From Candidatus Parcubacteria bacterium (GTDB lineage: Bacteria > Patescibacteriota > Minisyncoccia > Phycocordibacterales > CAIZLB01): DNA of 25,698 bases. The notes below the pieces were generated by a model. It searched no databases. It was not told the origin of the DNA and saw only the letters and a program-made list of their open reading frames with translations. Made by a program: the position numbers and the translations under genes. The stretch's first letter is position 1; each line of letters begins with the position of its first letter. The stretch spans positions 1-25,698 of the forward strand of contig JACMMR010000045.1 of NCBI GenBank assembly GCA_014378965.1. Direction: 5' to 3'. Positions 13,352-20,412 of the stretch are shown piece after piece.

Positions 13352-14719
13352 ATGATTCAATCACAAGTACATGGGCGCAAATCCAAAATTATAGCAAAAA
13401 TCGCAGATAACAATGCCGCTCCTGAGTATCTAACATCGCTTATAGAAGCTGGGGTTGATGTAATGTGGTTAAATACGGCTCATCAAGGTGAAGAAGAAGC
13501 GATTGGAGTTATAAATACTATTCGATCAGTTTCTGACCAAAAAATGTGTATCTTACTTGATACAAAAGGACCTGAAACTCGTACTAAGGGTATTGAAGTA
13601 CCATTCGAAATTAAAAAAGGTGATCATGTTATATTTACTGGTGATCTTGCAGTTACTGGTGAAAATATCATCGGTGTTGATTATCCAAACTTTCATCATG
13701 AAATTCCAGTAGGTGAACTTATAAGTTATGATGATAACTCTATTTCATTTATTGTTGAAGAGATTGTTTCAAATGGTATCAAATGTGTTGTAAAAAATGA
13801 TGGACTTATTAAAAGTAAAAAAAGTTTAAATGTTCCTAATGTACATATTAATCTACCATCTCTTACTCCAAAAGATGTAGGTTTTATTCATTTCTGTGCA
13901 AAAAATAATATTGATTTTATTATTCACTCTTTTGTTCGAAATGTACAAGATTTAAATGATATTAAAGAAATTTTGAAAGAATATCCAGAGTATAAAGGAA
14001 AGATTATAGCAAAAATTGAAAATCGAGAAGGTTTTGATAATCGAGATGTTATTCTAGATAACTGTGATGGCTTGATGGTTGCTCGTGGAGATCTTATGGC
14101 TGAAGTTCCGCTTGAAGAACTACCATATATGCAAAAGAAAATGGTTGAATCAACTTTGAAAAAAGGAAAATACTGTATCGTTGCAACTCAAGTTTTGAAA
14201 AACATGGTAAAAAATCCATCTCCAACAAGGGCAGAAGTATGTGATGTTGCCAATGCAGTACTTGACGGTACTCATGGAATTTCTATGAGTGATGAAACTG
14301 CATTTGGAGATTATCCACTTGAAGCAACAAACGTTATGCACCGTATTATGAAATACACTGAAGACAAAAGAACAGAGCTAGTTCATTTTACTGCCGAGCC
14401 AGTTTCAACTTCTCCTATGTATATATGGGCTAAAGACGTAGTTACAAAAGCTGCGACAGAACATGTTACAGCCATAGTTACAAAGATCTCTTTAGAGGCC
14501 AATAAAGCTATATCTGCTTACCACCCAACTGCAACTGTGTATGCTGGAGCATCTGATATTATGGACTTTAGAAATATGTGTCTTGGGTATGGATTGTTAC
14601 CAGTTTTGGCTACAACAGGAACTGCTACAGAGATTAAGGATGCTGTTGGTCTTGGGGCACACGAAAAAATTATGATTTGTGAAGAAAAGGATGGAGAGTT
14701 GACTTACACTATAATATAG
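13352..14719 (+). CDS. pyk: Pyruvate kinase, divergent
   Basis: A 455-residue enzyme of the pyruvate kinase family, which makes pyruvate and ATP from phosphoenolpyruvate and ADP. Retained motifs: CILLDTKGPETRTKG (66-80), IIAKIENREGF (218-228, with Lys221 and Glu223), DGLMVARGDLMAEVP (239-253, with Asp247), CIVATQVLKNM (275-285, with Thr279) and NPSPTRAEVCDVANAVLDGT (288-307). Two N-terminal positions are altered. The usual ARLNFSHG reads MWLNTAHQG, so the phosphate-binding Arg is Trp39 and the K+-binding Ser is Ala43. MLSGETA reads SMSDETA. The C-terminal domain is short but present. A possible extended -10 (TGT + TACTAT, 13302-13310) lies 42 bases upstream, and a terminator follows. Reduced or altered activity is possible. 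Confidence 0.85.
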   Translation: MIQSQVHGRKSKIIAKIADNNAAPEYLTSLIEAGVDVMWLNTAHQGEEEAIGVINTIRSVSDQKMCILLDTKGPETRTKGIEVPFEIKKGDHVIFTGDLAVTGENIIGVDYPNFHHEIPVGELISYDDNSISFIVEEIVSNGIKCVVKNDGLIKSKKSLNVPNVHINLPSLTPKDVGFIHFCAKNNIDFIIHSFVRNVQDLNDIKEILKEYPEYKGKIIAKIENREGFDNRDVILDNCDGLMVARGDLMAEVPLEELPYMQKKMVESTLKKGKYCIVATQVLKNMVKNPSPTRAEVCDVANAVLDGTHGISMSDETAFGDYPLEATNVMHRIMKYTEDKRTELVHFTAEPVSTSPMYIWAKDVVTKAATEHVTAIVTKISLEANKAISAYHPTATVYAGASDIMDFRNMCLGYGLLPVLATTGTATEIKDAVGLGAHEKIMICEEKDGELTYTII

Positions 14720-14750
14720 TTATTTTATTTTATTCTATCCTAGGTCCTCA

Positions 14751-14777
14751 AAAAGAGCTATTTAGGATAGCTCTTTT
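14751..14777 (+). terminator. Terminator after pyruvate kinase, with a competing stem
   Basis: AAAAGAGCTA (14751-14760) pairs perfectly with TAGCTCTTTT (14768-14777) around a 7-base loop. The T-run is only four long. An alternative perfect 8-base stem, CTATCCTA (14735-14742) with TAGGATAG (14763-14770), would use part of the terminator's right arm, so the two are mutually exclusive. Confidence 0.65.
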
Positions 14778-14834
14778 CTGTGGTCGGGCTCTTTCATTAA
14801 ATAAACAAATAGAAAAAACACCACTTGACCTTTA

Positions 14835-14843
14835 TGGTATAAT
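14835..14843 (+). promoter_or_regulatory. Extended -10 promoter of radC (leaderless)
   Basis: TGG (14835-14837) plus the consensus TATAAT (14838-14843), six bases before the GTG start at 14850. No Shine-Dalgarno sequence fits, so the mRNA probably starts at or next to the GTG. Confidence 0.65.
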
Positions 14844-14849
14844 AGACAC

Positions 14850-15653
14850 GTGTCAAATACAAAACCATCAACAAAAAATAATATACCAGTAAAATCACCT
14901 TATGTAGAAGTGCACAATGGAGATTTAGTATTTATTGAAAAAGAAATAAACTATAATAATACTGTTTTTGGAAAAGTGTATCCGTTAAAAGTTAGGGATC
15001 TACCTGATCAAGAAAAGCCGAGAGAAAAACTTTTGGGACTAGGTGTTAAGTCTTTAAATCTATCTGAACTATTGTCGATTGTACTTATGACTGGTACTAA
15101 AAAAGAAGACGTACTTTCTATGTCTTCAAGAGTTATGAAAGAATACGGAAAAAGTATATTTTCAAATCCTAATATAGATTTAAAAAAAGTCTCACAAGAC
15201 TTGGATATTCCTATTACAAAGATTTGTCAAATTATAGCATGTGGGGAATTGGGCAAAAGATTATTTGATAAAAATATTAATGGTGTAAAAACTATACGAA
15301 CTGCAGATGATGTGTATGAGTATACTAAAGATATGCACGGGTTATCAAAAGAGCATTTACGAGGATTGTATCTTGATACACACAATAAAATCATTCATGA
15401 TGAAGTGTTATCTATCGGTACAATTAACAGTAGTATAGTTCATCCTCGAGAAGTATTTAAACCTGCTATAGAATACGGTGCAGCAGCATTTATACTGGTA
15501 CACAATCATCCTTCAGGTATATCGACTCCATCTGAGTCAGATAAAGTCATTACAGAGCAAATTATTAAAGCTGGTAAGGTGTTAGGTATAGCACTTCTCG
15601 ATCATGTTGTGGTGGCTCGAGATAGTTTTACTTCAGTACCAGTTGAATATTAA
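14850..15653 (+). CDS. radC: RadC-family JAB/MPN domain protein
   Basis: A 267-residue RadC-like protein. After a variable 45-residue N-terminal extension it shows KVRDLPDQEKPREKLLGLG and NLSELLSIVLMTGTK (helix-hairpin-helix-like region), then LSKEHLRGLYLDTHNKI with the JAMM glutamate. The metal motif HNHPSGISTPSESD (H-x-H-x7-S-x2-D) and LGIALLDHVVVARDSF follow. The fold is that of a zinc-dependent JAMM protease or nuclease-like domain. RadC's biochemical role is unsettled; it is no longer thought to be a standard DNA repair factor. The GTG start is supported by the extended -10 six bases upstream. rsmI begins two bases after the stop, so they are probably one operon with dedA and uvrB. Confidence 0.9.
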   Translation: MSNTKPSTKNNIPVKSPYVEVHNGDLVFIEKEINYNNTVFGKVYPLKVRDLPDQEKPREKLLGLGVKSLNLSELLSIVLMTGTKKEDVLSMSSRVMKEYGKSIFSNPNIDLKKVSQDLDIPITKICQIIACGELGKRLFDKNINGVKTIRTADDVYEYTKDMHGLSKEHLRGLYLDTHNKIIHDEVLSIGTINSSIVHPREVFKPAIEYGAAAFILVHNHPSGISTPSESDKVITEQIIKAGKVLGIALLDHVVVARDSFTSVPVEY

Positions 15654-15654
15654 T

Positions 15655-16335
15655 ATGAAAGGAAAACTTTATATAGTAGCTACTCCAATAGGAAATAAAG
15701 ACGATATCACAGTTCGTGCTATTTCGACTTTGACCACAGTTGATGTGATTGCTGCTGAAGATACTCGAGTCGCGTCAAAACTATTGGGTCTTTTACATAT
15801 TCCAAAAAAACAAATTATTTCAATAAATGAATTTTCAACTGAAGAAAATTTTGATTATATATTAAAATTTATTCAAGATGGTAAAAATGTTGCTTATGTA
15901 TCAGATGCTGGAACGCCTGGTATATCGGATCCTGGTGCCATGCTCGTTACTCATTGTAGAAAATATGAAGTCGAGATTGTTCCAATACCTGGTGTCTCAG
16001 CAATAGCAACTGCTGCATCAGTTTCAGGTATTCGAGAATCTTCCTTTATGTTTTATGGATTCTTACCTCATAAAAAAGGTCGGAAAAAGATTTTGAGTGA
16101 ACTGTTTGCTCTTCAAAGAAATATAATGCTTTATGAATCAGTTCACCGCTTTATGAAATTATTAGATGAAATAATAGATATTAATCCTGATCAAGAAGTG
16201 ATTGTGTGTCGTGAACTAACAAAAATGTATGAAGACATAAAAGTTAATACTGCACAAAATATAAAAAAATATTATGAAGATAATAAAACTAAATTAAAAG
16301 GGGAGTTCGTAGTATTAATTAAAAATTACAAATAA
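15655..16335 (+). CDS. rsmI: 16S rRNA (cytidine-2'-O)-methyltransferase RsmI
   Basis: A 226-residue SAM-dependent tetrapyrrole-methylase-fold enzyme that 2'-O-methylates C1402 of 16S rRNA, the same nucleotide modified by RsmH, also encoded in this window. Motifs: LYIVATPIGNKDDITVRA (residues 4-21), AAEDTRVASKLL, VAYVSDAGTPGISDPG (glycine-rich SAM site), VEIVPIPGVSAIATAASVSG, MFYGFLPHK and VIVCRELTKMYE. The start at 15655 gives the conserved N-terminus; a longer frame from 15604 would lie inside radC. It is somewhat shorter than the E. coli enzyme because the C-terminal tail is missing. The DedA gene follows after one base. Confidence 0.93.
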   Translation: MKGKLYIVATPIGNKDDITVRAISTLTTVDVIAAEDTRVASKLLGLLHIPKKQIISINEFSTEENFDYILKFIQDGKNVAYVSDAGTPGISDPGAMLVTHCRKYEVEIVPIPGVSAIATAASVSGIRESSFMFYGFLPHKKGRKKILSELFALQRNIMLYESVHRFMKLLDEIIDINPDQEVIVCRELTKMYEDIKVNTAQNIKKYYEDNKTKLKGEFVVLIKNYK

Positions 16336-16336
16336 A

Positions 16337-16993
16337 ATGCTGTCACAATATATCGATATGTTCTTAGTATATCTAACTGCAAATTCAAATTTTTTCTCTA
16401 CCTATTTTATTTTGATCGTATTTTTTGTAACTTTATTTGAGTCACTACCAATTCTTGGAGCTGTTACTCCAGGAACACTACTTTTATTATTTTTTGGTTT
16501 TTCGGGAGCAAGTTTAGGTATTGATGTATCGCTTATGATTTTAGCATCTACAGTAGGATCTATTATGGGTGATGTGTCGGGTTATGTATTGGGTAAATAC
16601 GGATCTGATTTTTTGATTCGACACAAAAAACTTTTGAAAGCATCCCACATTGAAGAAGGTAGAAAGTTTTTTTCAAATCATGGCTTTAAAAGTATTTTTA
16701 TCGGTAGGTTTGTTGGTATAATGCGACCAATTGTTTCATTAATCGCTGGAAGTATTTCTATGAAATTTTCCAAGTTTATTTTTTTTGATATCTTGGCATC
16801 TTTTATTTGGTCGGCATTATATATAATTGTTGGATTTTATTTTGGACAACATTTTAGAGAAATTGAGATATTTGTAACAAGAATAGGGTTATTTTTGACA
16901 ATAATTATACTTGTACTAATCTTTTTTTATTACTTCAAATTTAAGAAAAATAAGAGTAGAATAAATACACATGAGAATTCACAAAGCATTTAA
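16337..16993 (+). CDS. DedA-family membrane protein
   Basis: A 218-residue integral membrane protein. It has the DedA/SNARE-associated pattern ESLPILGAVTPGTLLLLFFG (34-53, acidic residue plus P..PG), then GSIMGDVSGYVLGKYGSDF (73-91) and FFSNHGFKSIFIGRFVGIMR (110-129), with the conserved Arg residues of the re-entrant segment. Two further helices and a lysine-rich tail follow. Some DedA proteins are lipid (undecaprenyl phosphate or phosphatidylethanolamine) scramblases or transporters. Recycling of undecaprenyl phosphate would fit a genome with MraY and MurG, but this is inference. Its last 23 bases overlap the start of uvrB. Confidence 0.87.
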   Translation: MLSQYIDMFLVYLTANSNFFSTYFILIVFFVTLFESLPILGAVTPGTLLLLFFGFSGASLGIDVSLMILASTVGSIMGDVSGYVLGKYGSDFLIRHKKLLKASHIEEGRKFFSNHGFKSIFIGRFVGIMRPIVSLIAGSISMKFSKFIFFDILASFIWSALYIIVGFYFGQHFREIEIFVTRIGLFLTIIILVLIFFYYFKFKKNKSRINTHENSQSI

Positions 16994-19010
16994 CCTAAAA
17001 CACGACCATAGGCCACTTGGTGACCAACCAAAGGCCATAGAATCTCTAGTCAGAGGAATAAATAAGGGTTTAAAAACTCAAACTCTTTTGGGTGCAACAG
17101 GAACTGGTAAGACTTTTACCATAGCAAATGTGATTCAACAGGTTCAAAAGCCAACCTTAGTTATTGCACACAACAAAACATTGGCTGCTCAACTTGCTCA
17201 AGAGTTTAAAGAATTCTTTCCAGATAATGAAGTACATTATTTTGTGTCATATTATGATTATTATCAACCAGAAGCCTACGTGTCGCACTCAGATACGTAT
17301 ATTGAAAAAGAAGCTCAGATTAACGAAGAGATTGATCGCCTTCGTCATGCCTCAACTCAAGCATTACTTACACGAGATGATGTGATTATTGTCTCATCAG
17401 TATCGTGTATTTATGGTCTTGGCTCGCCTAAACAATATGAAGAAACAAATTTTATAATTAGAAAAGGTCAAGTACTAGATAGAAATGAAATTTCAAAAAA
17501 ATTAATACAAATGCAATTTTCTCGCACACTTGCTGATCTTGGACAAGGTCAGTTTCGCATTGTAGGAAACAATATTGAAATTATGCCTATACACGAACGT
17601 ATTGTCTATCGTTTAATTTTTTCAATGAATACTATTGAACGTATTGAAAAGATAGATCATATTACTCGTGTTATCTTGGAAGGAGATATGGACTCTGTAT
17701 TCATTTTCCCAGCTAAACACTTTATGACTTCAGATAGTGAAAGACTTCGGGCTATAGAAGATATTAAAAATGAGTTAGAAGAAAGATTAAAGCAATTAAA
17801 ATCGGAAAATAAAGAGGTTGAATATCAAAGATTGAAAAGAAGAACTACCTATGATTTGGCTTTGATAAAAGAAATAGGATATTGTAATGGTATCGAAAAC
17901 TATTCACGGCATTTTGCTGGTAAAAAAACTGGCGAAGCACCAGAGACATTGTTGTCGTATTTTCCTGAGGGTTTTTTAACTGTCATAGATGAATCCCATG
18001 TAACTGTTCCTCAAATTGGTGGGATGTATGCAGGAGATGCATCTCGTAAGAAAAATTTGATAGATTTCGGATTTCGTCTACCTTCAGCTGCAGATAACCG
18101 ACCATTAAAATTTGATGAATTTAAAGGTAAAATTGATCAAACGATATATGTTTCAGCAACACCTGGAAAATATGAATATGAAATAACTCCGCCTGAAGAC
18201 ATTATTCAACAAATTATTCGCCCTACAGGACTTGTGGATCCAATTCTTGAAGTAAAACCGGTAGTAGCAACTGATACATATGTTGGACAAATTTATGATT
18301 TTATCGCAGAGGTTTCTAAAGTTGTGGCAAAAGGTGAAAGAGCATTGGCAACAACATTGACAAAAAGAATGGCGGAAGACTTATCAGAATTTTTAAAAGA
18401 GAAAAATATTAAAACCAGATATTTACACAGTGATATCGAGACACTTGAAAGGATTCAAATATTAACGGAACTTAGAAGAGGAGATTTTGATGTGCTTGTT
18501 GGAGTTAATCTTCTGAGAGAAGGTTTGGACTTGCCTGAAGTTTCTTTGATAGGGATATTGGACGCCGATAAAGAAGGTTTTTTGAGATCAAGAACTGCAC
18601 TAATACAAACGATAGGACGGGCGGCACGTAATCTAAATGGAAGAGTTATTTTGTATGCTGATCATATGACTGATTCATTAACATTTGCTATTGATGAAAC
18701 CAATAGAAGAAGGGCTATTCAAGAAAAATACAACAAAGAACACAATATTACTCCTCGATCAATTAAAAAAAGTATTCAAGATATTACTTCATCTATTGAA
18801 TCAACTCATGAAAAAACAGTGAAGCGTATGTTGTCTATTGACATCGATCTTGACAATGTGAAAAATATTAAGATGAAGGATATTAAAATTATTTTAAAGA
18901 GAAAGGAACGAGATATGGAAATTGCTGTCCAGGATTTGGATTTTGAGAGTGCGGCTATACTTAGAGATGAGATTAAGGCGATTGCTAAGATGATTGAAGG
19001 AAAGAAGTAG
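16971..19010 (+). CDS. uvrB: Excinuclease ABC subunit B
   Basis: A 679-residue helicase-like protein of nucleotide excision repair that receives damage from UvrA and recruits UvrC. It begins with the family pattern FNLKHDHRPLGDQPKAIESL. Walker A is GATGTGKT at 41-48. The damage-probing beta-hairpin is present (VSYYDYYQPEAYV, then DTYIEKEAQINEEIDRLRH). Helicase motifs DESHVTVPQIGGMY, YVSATPGKYE, LATTLTKRMAEDLSEFL, LLREGLDLPEVSLI and QTIGRAARNLNGRVI follow. The C-terminus ends with a UVR motif (FESAAILRDEI). Length is normal. It overlaps dedA by 23 bases. TAGAAT (16957-16962) lies eight bases before the ATG and may drive a near-leaderless transcript. No uvrC is visible; uvrA lies 1.4 kb downstream. 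Confidence 0.95.
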   Translation: MRIHKAFNLKHDHRPLGDQPKAIESLVRGINKGLKTQTLLGATGTGKTFTIANVIQQVQKPTLVIAHNKTLAAQLAQEFKEFFPDNEVHYFVSYYDYYQPEAYVSHSDTYIEKEAQINEEIDRLRHASTQALLTRDDVIIVSSVSCIYGLGSPKQYEETNFIIRKGQVLDRNEISKKLIQMQFSRTLADLGQGQFRIVGNNIEIMPIHERIVYRLIFSMNTIERIEKIDHITRVILEGDMDSVFIFPAKHFMTSDSERLRAIEDIKNELEERLKQLKSENKEVEYQRLKRRTTYDLALIKEIGYCNGIENYSRHFAGKKTGEAPETLLSYFPEGFLTVIDESHVTVPQIGGMYAGDASRKKNLIDFGFRLPSAADNRPLKFDEFKGKIDQTIYVSATPGKYEYEITPPEDIIQQIIRPTGLVDPILEVKPVVATDTYVGQIYDFIAEVSKVVAKGERALATTLTKRMAEDLSEFLKEKNIKTRYLHSDIETLERIQILTELRRGDFDVLVGVNLLREGLDLPEVSLIGILDADKEGFLRSRTALIQTIGRAARNLNGRVILYADHMTDSLTFAIDETNRRRAIQEKYNKEHNITPRSIKKSIQDITSSIESTHEKTVKRMLSIDIDLDNVKNIKMKDIKIILKRKERDMEIAVQDLDFESAAILRDEIKAIAKMIEGKK

Positions 19011-19022
19011 ATAGTGTATATT
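18994..19022 (+). promoter_or_regulatory. Sigma70-type promoter of the second orphan gene
   Basis: TTGAAG (18994-18999), a 17-base spacer and TATATT (19017-19022) straddling the end of uvrB. The predicted start is near 19029, about 28 bases before the ATG at 19057. The leader is A/C-rich with almost no structure. Confidence 0.5.
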
Positions 19023-19056
19023 GGGAAATGTTAGAACAAAACAACACAACACACTT

Positions 19057-19539
19057 ATGGACACAGTACTTCCTATAGCCCCGCCGTATCAGATAGCATT
19101 GTTTCCGCGTACAGATGACTCCGTAACAAGTCAGACGGCTTCTTCGGAACTTGCAGCTACAATCGTTAGAACCGGTACTTCTAAAACGAATATGTTTGAA
19201 CTGATCGATTTTGAATACGATTTTCAACAATTTCTCAAGCAGCCAGGATTGCCTCATGAACTTCAAAATGAGGCTCAATTTATTGAGGCCTCAATTGGCA
19301 AGATTTTGAAACCCGGTGTTATAACTTTAATGGTCAATTTTGATATCGGTGATCTCTTCCTTTTGATGAGTATTTTAGAATGTAAAAAACCAGACTTACG
19401 TGTTTTACTTGTGGTTACTCGAGAAGAGTTTGATAAGTCGAGATTGGCCGATAGACCTGCAAATATTGATTGTTGCATTCATAGAGGGGCACCAACAAAA
19501 GAAATAATGGAGAAACTTGGAATGATTGGTAATACATAA
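19057..19539 (+). CDS. Orphan protein of unknown function
   Basis: Not recognised. From the ATG at 19057 it has 160 residues. A longer frame from a TTG at 19021 would begin inside the -10 element and adds a low-complexity tail, so it is rejected. The N-terminal 50 residues are Thr/Ser-rich. Residues 50-160 look like a small alpha/beta domain: FEYDFQQFLKQPGL helix, ILKPGVITLMVNFDIGDLFL, a hydrophobic strand LRVLLVV (114-120) followed by TREEFDKSRL, then DCCIHRGAPTKEIMEKLG. This is reminiscent of a nucleotide- or sugar-phosphate-binding fold but carries no signature I can name. There is no signal peptide. It has its own promoter and a 12-base-pair terminator. Its G+C content looks somewhat higher than that of flanking uvrB and uvrA. 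Confidence 0.6.
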   Translation: MDTVLPIAPPYQIALFPRTDDSVTSQTASSELAATIVRTGTSKTNMFELIDFEYDFQQFLKQPGLPHELQNEAQFIEASIGKILKPGVITLMVNFDIGDLFLLMSILECKKPDLRVLLVVTREEFDKSRLADRPANIDCCIHRGAPTKEIMEKLGMIGNT

Positions 19540-19568
19540 ATAATCAAAAATCGCACTTTTTATCTTTT

Positions 19569-19599
19569 AAAAGTCCTCGGGTTGACCGAGGACTTTTTT
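19569..19599 (+). terminator. Strong terminator of the second orphan gene
   Basis: AAAAGTCCTCGG (19569-19580) pairs perfectly with CCGAGGACTTTT (19586-19597) around the loop gttga, and the T-run continues to 19599. This is one of the clearest terminators in the window. Confidence 0.92.
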
Positions 19600-19681
19600 A
19601 TATGTATGATGAAGTCTTGGATTTGAGTGAGTGCTCGATTCATGTTCTACGTTTAAAAACCAAAAAACTACAATTCAGTTT

Positions 19682-20299
19682 ATGTGCAAAATGATCACGG
19701 TTATAAAAGCAGCTCCATGCGCTGGAAAATCCACTATCAAGAAACATCTTGCTGGTTATAATGTGGCCTGTATTGATATGTCTGAACTTATCGATCAAGT
19801 TGCAACCGAAGACCCTGCGTTTAGAAAGATGGCACTGGAAATAAAGCATAAGCGACAGCTTCTTCCGTGTGAAATTGTCATGAATGTCTTCACCGACTTT
19901 GTCTCAAAAAACCATCATGATCGCTGGGCAGTGTTTGGGATGCCTCGCACTGTTAGACAAGCTGAAGAACTTGTCGATCATCCAACATTTGAAAAATTCG
20001 ATATTTGCCGCTTGATAGATTATTTCGTTGATGTCCAAGTTCTCGAACAACGATATCTCAAACGACAGTCCAATGAGAATCGTGTTGATGATCAAGTGCC
20101 TTGGAACATTTTTAAAGAAAGTCGAGTTGATCCATTTTTTATGGGCCGACACGGAGTACTGAAAGTGTTCAATTCACATCATCGTTGGCATGTTGGGTGC
20201 GAACAAGGTGATGCAGAAAATGCTGCAGAAGATATGGCTAGAAGCCTTGTCAAATCTATGCGTCTTCGCCCTCGGCAAACTGATTCAATGCGAAATTGA
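19682..20299 (+). CDS. Divergent adenylate-kinase-like P-loop protein
   Basis: A 205-residue protein from the ATG at 19682; a second in-frame ATG at 19691 is equally possible. A GTG-started frame from 19631 adds residues before the expected first strand and is rejected. The P-loop is ITVIKAAPCAGKST (5-18), compared with GxPGxGKGT in adenylate kinases; the first Gly is Ala. DMSELIDQ (32-39) takes the place of the STGD...R AMP-site helix. VFGMPRTVRQAEEL (84-97) matches DGFPRTxxQAxxL, with Arg89 equivalent to the AMP-binding Arg. VDVQVLEQRYLKRQ...NRVDD (117-137) parallels the LID entry and RxDD motif. I infer a nucleoside-monophosphate-kinase fold, but the substrate is uncertain because several binding residues differ. 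It has higher G+C than its neighbours and stands alone between two strong terminators. Confidence 0.7.
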   Translation: MCKMITVIKAAPCAGKSTIKKHLAGYNVACIDMSELIDQVATEDPAFRKMALEIKHKRQLLPCEIVMNVFTDFVSKNHHDRWAVFGMPRTVRQAEELVDHPTFEKFDICRLIDYFVDVQVLEQRYLKRQSNENRVDDQVPWNIFKESRVDPFFMGRHGVLKVFNSHHRWHVGCEQGDAENAAEDMARSLVKSMRLRPRQTDSMRN

Positions 20300-20345
20300 C
20301 CCATCCCCGGTGTATCATCCTACGATACTCCAAAAAACCAGAACC

Positions 20346-20383
20346 GACCGCCCACCCTCATACAGGGTAGGCGGTCCTTTTTT
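20346..20383 (+). terminator. Strong terminator of the adenylate-kinase-like gene
   Basis: GACCGCC (20346-20352) pairs with GGCGGTC (20370-20376) and ACCCT (20354-20358) with AGGGT (20364-20368), with one C/A mismatch and a 5-base loop. A T-run follows at 20378-20383. It lies about 30 bases before the uvrA start. Confidence 0.9.
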
Positions 20384-20396
20384 CTATCTGAAAATA

Positions 20397-20405
20397 TGAT
20401 ATATT
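20397..20405 (+). promoter_or_regulatory. Extended -10 promoter of uvrA (leaderless)
   Basis: TGA (20397-20399) plus TATATT (20400-20405), seven bases before the uvrA ATG at 20413. It follows directly after the upstream terminator, so uvrA is probably transcribed from here as a leaderless mRNA. Confidence 0.55.
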
Positions 20406-20412
20406 TAAGCTA

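Noticed and set aside
14825..14830. TTGACC as a -35 for radC
   Set aside because: Only seven bases separate it from TATAAT, too close for a promoter; the extended -10 explains the site better.
15604..15654. Upstream in-frame start for rsmI
   Set aside because: It lies inside the last codons of radC and adds a non-conserved tail before MKGKLYIVATPIG.
19021..19056. TTG-initiated extension of the second orphan gene
   Set aside because: The start would lie inside the -10 element, upstream of the predicted transcription start.
20190..20399. 69-codon frame overlapping the adenylate-kinase-like gene and its terminator
   Set aside because: Out of frame with a supported gene and runs across a strong terminator.
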